This document shows, piece after piece, positions 58,110 through 64,000 of a stretch of DNA of 64,000 nucleotides. The translations under genes were made by a program, and so were the position numbers. Position 1 is the first letter of the stretch; every line of letters starts with the position of its first letter. Below the pieces are notes generated by a model. That model was not told the DNA's origin. It did no database searches and saw only the letters and a program-made list of their open reading frames with translations. Source of the stretch: Arenimonas caeni (GTDB lineage: Bacteria; Pseudomonadota; Gammaproteobacteria; Xanthomonadales; Xanthomonadaceae); the NCBI RefSeq assembly GCF_003024235.1, contig NZ_KZ679084.1:124001-188000 (forward strand), read 5' to 3'.

Positions 58110-59420
58110 ATGGCGGCGGCCGGCCCCTTCCAGCGCCGGCTGTCATCCCTGCTCGGAGTCGATCCGGACGAACTGCCGGCGGTCGCGGCCGGCATGGCCA
58201 TGTTCTTCCTGCTCTTCGCCGGCTACTTCATGCTGCGGCCGGTGCGCGAAACCATGGGCATCGCCGGCGGCGTGCGCAACCTGCAGTGGCTGTTCACCGG
58301 CACCTTCGTCGCCACGCTGGCGGCGATCCCGGTGTTCGGCCTGATCGCCAGCCGCGTCGCGCGCCGGCGCATCCTGCCCTGGACCTACGGCTTCTTCGCC
58401 AGCAACCTGCTGGCCTTCGCCGTGGCCATTTCGATGGCGCCCGAAATCGCCTGGCTGGCGCGCGGCTTCTACATCTGGCTGTCGGTGTTCAACCTGCTGG
58501 CGATCTCGGTGGCCTGGAGCGTGCTGGCCGACCTGATGCCCTCCTCGCAGGCCAAGCGCCTGTTCGCGCTGATCGCGGCCGGCGCCAGCGCCGGCGGCCT
58601 GGTGGGGCCGCTGCTTGGCCTGGTGCTGGTGGGCCGGCTGGGCCACGGCGGGCTGATGGCGCTGGCGACGGTGCTGCTGCTCGGCTCGGCGGCGGCGGCC
58701 ATGTGGCTCCAGCGCTGGCGCGATGCCCGCCCCCTGGATCCGGCCGACGCACCCGCCCGGCGTGCGCCGCTGGGCGGCAACCCCTTCGCCGGCATCGGCA
58801 CCGTGCTGGGCTCGCCCTACCTGCTGGGCATCGCCACCTTCGTGGTGCTGCTGGCGTCGGTGACGACCTTCCTGTACTTCGAGCAGGCGCGCCTGGTCGA
58901 AATGCATTTCCCCGACCCGATCGACCAGACCCGCGTCTTCGGCACGCTCGACGCCGTGGTGCAGACCCTGGCCATCCTCACCCAGCTTTTCCTCACCGGC
59001 CGCATCGTGCGCCGGCTCGGCCTGGTGGTGCTGCTGACGACGGTGCCGGTGGTGATGGTGGGCGGCTTCCTGTGGCTGGCGGTGGCGCCGACCTTCGCCG
59101 TGCTGGCGATCGTGATGGTGACCCGGCGCGCCGGCGAGTACGCACTGGCCCGGCCCGGGCGCGAGATGCTGTTCACCGTCGTCGCGCCGGCGGCCAAGTA
59201 CAAGGCCAAGAACGTCATCGACACCGCCGTCTACCGCGGCGCGGACGCGGTGAGCGGCTGGGTGAAGGCCGGCATCGATGCGCTGGCGTCCAGCCCCGCC
59301 GTGGTGGGCGTGATCGGCGCACTGGTGGCCCTGGCCTGGGCCGGCACCGGCCTCGGGCTGGCCCGGGCGCATGGGCGCCGGGAGGCCGTGGAGACGCCCT
59401 CCGGGGCAGCGCGAGGTTAG
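58110..59420 (+). CDS. MFS transporter related to ADP/ATP translocases
   Basis: A 436-residue membrane protein with about twelve segments. The first half has FFLLFAGYFMLRPVRETMGIAGGVRNLQWLFTGTF, and a later loop SWSVLADLMPSSQAKRLFALIAAGASAGGLVGPLLG (beginning AWSV here), which resemble the Tlc/NTT nucleotide-exchanger relatives often annotated only as MFS. Free-living gammaproteobacteria commonly carry one copy. Substrate unknown. The ATG is one base after the aldo/keto reductase stop, so they are coupled. Confidence 0.82.
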   Translation: MAAAGPFQRRLSSLLGVDPDELPAVAAGMAMFFLLFAGYFMLRPVRETMGIAGGVRNLQWLFTGTFVATLAAIPVFGLIASRVARRRILPWTYGFFASNLLAFAVAISMAPEIAWLARGFYIWLSVFNLLAISVAWSVLADLMPSSQAKRLFALIAAGASAGGLVGPLLGLVLVGRLGHGGLMALATVLLLGSAAAAMWLQRWRDARPLDPADAPARRAPLGGNPFAGIGTVLGSPYLLGIATFVVLLASVTTFLYFEQARLVEMHFPDPIDQTRVFGTLDAVVQTLAILTQLFLTGRIVRRLGLVVLLTTVPVVMVGGFLWLAVAPTFAVLAIVMVTRRAGEYALARPGREMLFTVVAPAAKYKAKNVIDTAVYRGADAVSGWVKAGIDALASSPAVVGVIGALVALAWAGTGLGLARAHGRREAVETPSGAARG

Positions 59421-59782
59421 TGGCAATAACCGCGTAATCCGGACTGTCGCCAGCTTGTCCGGATTCGCTGCATCCGTCCGGCGGGATCCAGCAGATTCAG
59501 GCACTTGCCATGCCCCTGTTAGTGCCTCTTACCTGTCCAGCCCACCTACCGCCCACGGCCTGTCTTGCGGCCCCGCCGGGCGGCATGGTCCAGTGTGGCT
59601 GCCCGCTGTGAAACCAGCCTCGTCGGGATCGCCGGGCACCCAATTTGCAGTCAACCGCCCCCTGGCGTTGACACCCTTTGGCAGGGCATTCGGCTGTTTC
59701 GGGACAGGCGGCCCTGCCTTCTTTTTTGCCCGGCCTCCGGGCCCGCGGCGTAGACTGCGGGCCCGAAACCACGTGGCCACGC
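59421..59782. other. Intergenic region before yaiI
   Basis: A 362-base gap, somewhat less GC-rich than its neighbours. It holds the hairpin at 59436-59465 and TTGACA (59668-59673), a perfect -35 hexamer with no convincing -10 at 16-18 bases. A T-rich stretch lies near 59721. I see no gene, tRNA or recognisable small RNA. It may be a decayed gene or a promoter region for yaiI-ybcJ. Confidence 0.5.
59436..59465 (+). terminator. Hairpin after the MFS gene
   Basis: AATCCGGAC (59436-59444) pairs perfectly with GTCCGGATT (59457-59465) around a 12-base loop, 16 bases past the MFS stop. No T run; it could terminate or stabilise the transcript. Confidence 0.4.
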
Positions 59783-60250
59783 ATGACGATCTGGGTTGAC
59801 GCCGACGCCTGTCCAAACCTCATCAAGGACATCCTTTTCCGCGCCGCCGAGCGCGCGAAGGTGGCGGTGGTGCTGGTGGCCAACAGCTGGATCCGCACCC
59901 CGGGCTCCCGGTTCATCCGCTCGATGCAGGTGGCCGGCGGACCGGACGTGGCCGACGACGCCATCGCCGAGCGCTGCGCCGCCGGCGACCTGGTCGTGAC
60001 CGCCGACATCCCCCTGGCCGCGCGCGCTCTGGACAAGGGCGCGCTGGCCCTCAACCCGCGCGGCGAGCTCTACACCGCCGACTCGATCGCCCAGCGCCTG
60101 TCCATGCGCAATTTCATGGACGAACTGCGCGGGGCCGGCGTCAACACCGGCGGCCCGCCGGCCCTGCACCCGCGCGACGTGCAGGCCTTCGCCAACGCCC
60201 TCGACCGCTGGCTGGCCAAGCGCCTGCCCGACTCCCCGGAGACTGCATGA
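59783..60250 (+). CDS. yaiI: YaiI/YqxD family protein (DUF188, UPF0178)
   Basis: A 155-residue cytoplasmic protein. The DUF188 opening [26 protein letters not shown] is clear, with [41 protein letters not shown] and [16 protein letters not shown] downstream. The domain has a PIN-like arrangement of acidic residues, so a nuclease has been suggested; unproven. Start ATG 59783. The stop overlaps the ybcJ ATG (ATGA). Confidence 0.95.
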   Translation: MTIWVDADACPNLIKDILFRAAERAKVAVVLVANSWIRTPGSRFIRSMQVAGGPDVADDAIAERCAAGDLVVTADIPLAARALDKGALALNPRGELYTADSIAQRLSMRNFMDELRGAGVNTGGPPALHPRDVQAFANALDRWLAKRLPDSPETA

Positions 60251-60468
60251 CTCGCATCGATTTCGAGCTGGACCGCGAGTTCGTCGCACTCAACGACCTG
60301 CTGCGCCTGGCCGGGCTGTGCGATAGCGGCGGCATGGGCAAGGCCATCGTCGCCAGCGGCGAAGTAACGGTGGATGGCGAGGTCGAGCTGCGCAAGACCG
60401 CCAAGATCCGCGCCGGCCAGGTGGTGCGCTGGGGCGACGCCGAGGTCCGCGTCCGCGGCCCCGGCTGA
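60247..60468 (+). CDS. ybcJ: RNA-binding S4-domain protein YbcJ
   Basis: A 73-residue S4-like RNA-binding protein. The whole length is the domain: [50 protein letters not shown]. coli YbcJ has the same size and fold and is thought to bind structured RNA. Coupled to yaiI by an ATGA overlap; its stop is 3 bases from the convergent ABC1-kinase stop. Confidence 0.94.
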   Translation: MTRIDFELDREFVALNDLLRLAGLCDSGGMGKAIVASGEVTVDGEVELRKTAKIRAGQVVRWGDAEVRVRGPG

Positions 60469-60471
60469 ACG

Positions 60472-62154
60472 TCAGCGGCCGCCGCCGCTGCGCCAGATCG
60501 TCCAGACCAGCCAGACGCCGCCGATCGCGGCGCCGACGAAGCCGAGCAGTCCGAACACGGGAAGGCCAAGCAGGGTCGGCCCGCCCTCGACTGTCATCAC
60601 GATCGACGAGCCGATGATCAGCGCCGCCACCACGATGCCGACGGTGAGCCGGTTGGCCGAGTGCGCCACCTGGTCGCCGAAGGCCTTGAGCCGCTCGACG
60701 TCGAGGTTGACGTTCATGCGGCCCTGGCGCAGCGCGCGCAGCGTGTGCCGCAGCTGGCCCGGCAGCGAGGACAGCAGTTCGAGCGTGTCGCCGGCGGCGC
60801 GGCGGCCGCGGCGGGCGATGGCGCGCGGCGAGTAGCGCGACAGCATGGCCCGGCGCAGGAAGGGCGCGGCCTCCGACGCCATGTCGAATCCGGGGTCCAG
60901 ACGCCGGCCGACGCCCTCGAGCGTCACCAGCACCTTGACCATCATCGCCAGGTCGGCCGGCAGCACCACGGCGTGCTCGCGCAGCATCGCGGCGATCTCG
61001 GTGAGCATGTTGCCCAGGCGCAGGTCGCCCAGCGGCACGCCGTGGTAGTGGTCGATGAAGGCATCCACTTCCGCCTGCAGCGCCGTTTCGTCCACGCGTT
61101 CGTCGCCGGCCCAGTCGAGCATCACTTCCGCCACCTGGCCGGCGTCACGGCGCACCAGGCCGTCGAAGAGGTCGAGCACCTGGTGCCGGCGCGCCTCCGA
61201 CAGGCGCCCGACCATGCCGAAGTCGAGCAGGGCCAGGCGGTCGCCTTCGAGGCGGATGACGTTGCCCGGGTGCGGATCGGCGTGGAAGAAGCCGTCCTCG
61301 AACAGCATCTTCATGCCGACGCGCGCACCGAGCCGGGCCAGCGACGGCAGGTCGGCGCCGGCGGCGCGAAGTCCGTCCTGGTCGCCCAGCGGGATGCCCT
61401 CGATGAACTGCTGCACGTTCATGCGCTCGCAGGTGTGGTCCCAGTACACCCGCGGCACCACCAGCGCCGCCTCCTCCGCCAGGTTGGCGGCGATGCGCTC
61501 GGCGTGGCGGCACTCGGCGGCCAGGTCGAGCTCGCGCGCCAGCGAGGCCTGTAGCTGGCGCACCAGCGCCTGCGGCTGGTAGCGGCGCAGTTCCGGCGAT
61601 TCGGATTCGAGGATGCGCGCCATCCGCTGCAGCAGGCGCATGTCGGCCTCCACCAGCGGGCGGATGCCGGGGCGGCGCACCTTCACCGCCACCTCGCTGC
61701 CGTCCTTCAGGCGGGCCCGGTAGACCTGGGCGATGGAAGCGGCGGCGATCGGCGTTTCGTCGAACCAGGCGAAGGCCGAGTCGACCGGACCGCCCAGGTC
61801 GTCCTCGAGCTGCCCGCGCACGGCCTCGAAATCCACCGCCGGCACCTGGTTCTGCAGTTTCTCGAATTCGGCGATCCACTCCGGCGCGAACAGGTCGACG
61901 CGGGTGGCCAGCAGCTGGCCGAGCTTGACGAAGCTCGGGCCCATTTCCTCGAAGGCGCGGCGCACGCGCTCGGGCGGGGTGAGCGTGGCCAGCTCGGCCA
62001 CGTGCTCGGAGCGCACCAGCCGCCCGGCCCGCTCGAGCGCGCCGGACAGCCCGACGCGCCGCACCAGGTCGCCGAAGCCGTAGCGCATCAGCACCCGCGC
62101 CACCTCCTGCAGGCGGCCCAAGTCGCGCGCGGCGCCGAGCGTCTCCCAGAGCAC
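60472..62154 (-). CDS. ABC1/AarF-family atypical kinase (UbiB-like)
   Basis: A 560-residue membrane-associated atypical kinase. KxGQ motif in GPSFVKLGQLLATRVDLF (about 75-92), Ala-rich loop AAASIAQVYRA, catalytic DFFHADPHPGNV-type loop (GFFHADPHPGNVIRL), and metal DFG in LLDFGMVGRL. Two C-terminal membrane segments follow (about 500-555). The family includes UbiB, needed for ubiquinone synthesis, but this protein lacks a ubiE-ubiJ neighbour, so it may be a paralogue. Starts at GTG 62154, seven bases after the VOC stop; no ATG gives a complete N-terminus. Confidence 0.88.
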   Translation of the reverse strand: MLWETLGAARDLGRLQEVARVLMRYGFGDLVRRVGLSGALERAGRLVRSEHVAELATLTPPERVRRAFEEMGPSFVKLGQLLATRVDLFAPEWIAEFEKLQNQVPAVDFEAVRGQLEDDLGGPVDSAFAWFDETPIAAASIAQVYRARLKDGSEVAVKVRRPGIRPLVEADMRLLQRMARILESESPELRRYQPQALVRQLQASLARELDLAAECRHAERIAANLAEEAALVVPRVYWDHTCERMNVQQFIEGIPLGDQDGLRAAGADLPSLARLGARVGMKMLFEDGFFHADPHPGNVIRLEGDRLALLDFGMVGRLSEARRHQVLDLFDGLVRRDAGQVAEVMLDWAGDERVDETALQAEVDAFIDHYHGVPLGDLRLGNMLTEIAAMLREHAVVLPADLAMMVKVLVTLEGVGRRLDPGFDMASEAAPFLRRAMLSRYSPRAIARRGRRAAGDTLELLSSLPGQLRHTLRALRQGRMNVNLDVERLKAFGDQVAHSANRLTVGIVVAALIIGSSIVMTVEGGPTLLGLPVFGLLGFVGAAIGGVWLVWTIWRSGGGR

Positions 62155-62161
62155 GGCGCGC

Positions 62162-62533
62162 TCAGTGCCCCATGCAGAAGAAGTTGAGCTTGTTGCCGTC
62201 GGGGTCGCGGAAATAGCCGGCATAGAAGCCCTTGAAGCGCTCGCCGGGCGCGCCCTCGTCGGTGCCGCCGAGTTCGAGCGCCTTCGCGTGCAGCGCATCG
62301 ACCTGGGCCGGCGTGCGCACCGCCAGCGACACCATGGTGCCGTTGCCCGGCGTCGCCTCCTTGCCGTCCCAGGGCCTGATCACGCCGACGCTGGGCGCCT
62401 GCATGTCGGCGCCCCAGGCGACGAAACGCTCGCCCTCCATGATCCGCTTCGCGCCCAGCCCGGCCATCAGCGCGTCGTAGAAGGCACAGGCGCGCGGCAG
62501 GTCGTTGGTGCCGAGGGTGACGTAACCGATCAT
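62162..62533 (-). CDS. VOC (glyoxalase/bleomycin-resistance) family protein
   Basis: A 123-residue single-domain VOC protein. N-terminal IGYVTLGTNDLPRACAFYDALMAGLGAKR and C-terminal GFYAGYFRDPDGNKLNFFCMGH are the two paired beta-alpha-beta motifs. Metal-ligand positions are only partly recognisable, so the reaction is unknown. It lies between hutU (14 bases upstream) and the ABC1 kinase (7 bases downstream) on the same strand. Confidence 0.9.
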   Translation of the reverse strand: MIGYVTLGTNDLPRACAFYDALMAGLGAKRIMEGERFVAWGADMQAPSVGVIRPWDGKEATPGNGTMVSLAVRTPAQVDALHAKALELGGTDEGAPGERFKGFYAGYFRDPDGNKLNFFCMGH

Positions 62534-62547
62534 CGTGTTCTCTCCAG

Positions 62548-64000
62548 TCAAAGCATCGGCAGCTGCAGGCCCTGCTCGCGGGCGCAGGCCTTGGCGATTT
62601 CGTATCCGGCGTCGGCATGGCGCATGACGCCGGTGCCCGGGTCGTTCCACAGCACGCGGCCCAGGCGCGCGGCCGCGGCGTCGGTGCCGTCGGCCACGAT
62701 CACCACGCCGCTGTGCTGGCTGTAGCCCATGCCCACGCCGCCGCCGTGGTGCAGGCTCACCCAGGTGGCGCCGCCGGCAACGTTGAGCATGGCGTTGAGC
62801 AGCGGCCAGTCGGACACGGCGTCGGAGCCGTCGAGCATGGCCTCGGTCTCGCGGTTGGGGCTGGCGACGGAGCCGCTGTCGAGGTGGTCGCGGCCGATCA
62901 CGATCGGCGCACTGACTTCGCCGTTGCGCACCATCTCGTTGAAGGCCAGCGCCAGGCGGTGGCGGTCGCCCAGGCCCACCCAGCAGATGCGCGCCGGCAG
63001 GCCCTGGAAGCTGATGCGCTCGCGCGCCATGTCCAGCCAGCGGTGCAGGTGCGGGTTGTCGGGGATCAGCTCCTTCACCTTGGCGTCGGTCTTGTAGATG
63101 TCCTCCGGGTCGCCGCTCAGGGCCACCCAGCGGAAGGGACCGATGCCGCGGCAGAACAGCGGCCGCACGTAGGCCGGCACGAAGCCCGGGAAGTCGAAGG
63201 CGTCCTCGCAGCCCACGTCGAAGGCCATCTGGCGGATGTTGTTGCCGTAGTCGAAGGTGGGCACGCCCATGTCCTCGAAGTTCAGCATCGCCTCGACGTG
63301 GATGCGCATCGAGTGCTTGGCGGCGCTGATGACCTTCTCGGGGTTGTTCTTCTGCTCGCTGAACCACTCCTCCAGCGTCCAGCCGGCCGGCAGGTAGCCG
63401 TGCAGCGGATCGTGGGCGCTGGTCTGGTCGGTGACGGCGTCGGGGCGCACGCCGCGGCGCACGAGCTCGGGCAGGATCTCGGCGGCGTTGCCCAGCAGCG
63501 CGATCGAGATGGCCTTGCCTTCGGCGGTGTACTTCTCGATGCGCGCGAGGGCGTCGTCGAGGTCGCGCGCCTGCTCGTCCACGTAGCGCGTGCGCAGGCG
63601 CATGTCGATGCGCGACTGCTGGCATTCGATGGTCAGCGAGCAGGCACCGGCCAGCGAGGCCGCCAGCGGCTGCGCGCCGCCCATGCCGCCCAGGCCCGCG
63701 GTGAGGATCCAGCGGCCGGTGAGGTCGCCGCCGTAATGCTGGCGGCCCATTTCGACGAAGGTTTCGTAGGTGCCCTGCACGATGCCCTGCGAACCGATGT
63801 AGATCCAGCTGCCGGCCGTCATCTGGCCGTACATCATCAGGCCCTTGGCATCGAGCTCGTGGAAGTGTTCCCAGGTGGCCCAGTGCGGCACCAGGTTGGA
63901 ATTGGCGATCAGCACGCGCGGCGCGTCCGGATGGGTCGGGAACACGCCCACCGGCTTGCCCGACTGCACCAGCAGGGTCTGGTCGTCGCGCAGGGTGCGC
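62548..64000 (-). CDS. hutU: Urocanate hydratase (partial, N-terminus outside window)
   Basis: Second enzyme of histidine degradation: adds water to urocanate using a tightly bound NAD+. About 483 C-terminal residues are present, so roughly 75 are missing at the right edge. Visible: [44 protein letters not shown], the NAD-binding [30 protein letters not shown] and the active-site Cys block [37 protein letters not shown] is near the end. The frame is open to the edge. hutH and hutI may lie just outside; hutG is 45 kb away in this window. Confidence 0.96.
   Translation of the reverse strand, partial: RTLRDDQTLLVQSGKPVGVFPTHPDAPRVLIANSNLVPHWATWEHFHELDAKGLMMYGQMTAGSWIYIGSQGIVQGTYETFVEMGRQHYGGDLTGRWILTAGLGGMGGAQPLAASLAGACSLTIECQQSRIDMRLRTRYVDEQARDLDDALARIEKYTAEGKAISIALLGNAAEILPELVRRGVRPDAVTDQTSAHDPLHGYLPAGWTLEEWFSEQKNNPEKVISAAKHSMRIHVEAMLNFEDMGVPTFDYGNNIRQMAFDVGCEDAFDFPGFVPAYVRPLFCRGIGPFRWVALSGDPEDIYKTDAKVKELIPDNPHLHRWLDMARERISFQGLPARICWVGLGDRHRLALAFNEMVRNGEVSAPIVIGRDHLDSGSVASPNRETEAMLDGSDAVSDWPLLNAMLNVAGGATWVSLHHGGGVGMGYSQHSGVVIVADGTDAAAARLGRVLWNDPGTGVMRHADAGYEIAKACAREQGLQLPML

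Noticed and set aside
59421-59782. Small RNA or tRNA in the gap before yaiI
   Set aside because: No cloverleaf and no promoter-terminator pair could be put together.

Overview
This is one continuous stretch of a very GC-rich gammaproteobacterial chromosome, roughly 70% GC by eye. I found no rRNA, tRNA, phage, insertion sequence or CRISPR. The gene order pyrG-kdsA-eno-ftsB-ispD-ispF-truD-surE-pcm-nlpD, the DUF1415, YaeQ and HI0933-type neighbours, the GTAG-headed REP-like sequence and the CRP/Clp-type site point to the order Lysobacterales (Xanthomonadales). That placement is inferred from gene content; the species is unknown. Coding density is high and many genes overlap by the 4 bases ATGA or GTGA.

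Layout. 1-10.1 kb: conserved housekeeping block on the minus strand (CTP synthase, KDO-8-phosphate synthase, enolase, FtsB, IspD, IspF, TruD, SurE, Pcm, NlpD), with a divergent Smr gene, a small lipoprotein, a small membrane protein and a globin. 10.3-12.2 kb: parE. 12.2-17.4 kb: an accessory operon on the plus strand behind a strong sigma-54-type promoter and CRP-like palindromes. It encodes two secreted beta-rich subunits, a third secreted beta-rich protein, a PapD-like chaperone, an usher-like outer-membrane barrel ending in an SdrD-B-like domain, and a small membrane protein. This is the best candidate for an under-described surface-fibre or secretion system. 17.3-24.4 kb: HutG, a DadA-like oxidase, DUF418, SlyD, NlpC/P60, DUF454, DUF1232 and RhlE, ending at a perfect 41-bp inverted repeat. 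24.5-31.9 kb: an M16 protease pair, transporters, a HemJ-like protein and an M48 lipoprotein protease. 32-36.5 kb: DeaD, a roughly 540-bp noncoding element with REP-like inverted ends, a membrane-anchored hypothetical and an HI0933 flavoprotein. 36.5-40.5 kb: a von Willebrand A protein with five Ig-like repeats, a lipoprotein and a TMTC-like membrane protein, possibly a second surface system. 40.5-51.8 kb: a DmdC-type acyl-CoA dehydrogenase, DUF2059, DUF1415, an Old Yellow Enzyme, a PadR module, and a long overlapping operon from ygiD to an EamA transporter. 52.4-55.5 kb: cyclic-di-GMP/signalling group (response regulator, EAL, and HD-GYP with a degenerate HD site). 55.6-64 kb: an alpha/beta hydrolase, a Tat-exported aldo/keto reductase, an ADP/ATP-translocase-like MFS protein, YaiI, YbcJ, an ABC1 kinase, a VOC protein and the 3' part of hutU.

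How the genes work together. The first 10 kb serves nucleotide, isoprenoid and LPS precursor synthesis, cell division, and RNA and protein maintenance. The 12-17 kb operon should export subunits through the periplasm with a dedicated chaperone and outer-membrane pore, with the major subunit favoured by a 13-bp mRNA stem-loop after the first gene. HutG and HutU belong to one histidine-degradation route but lie 45 kb apart. The signalling group may link cyclic-di-GMP to surface behaviour, but no direct connection to the fibre operon is visible.
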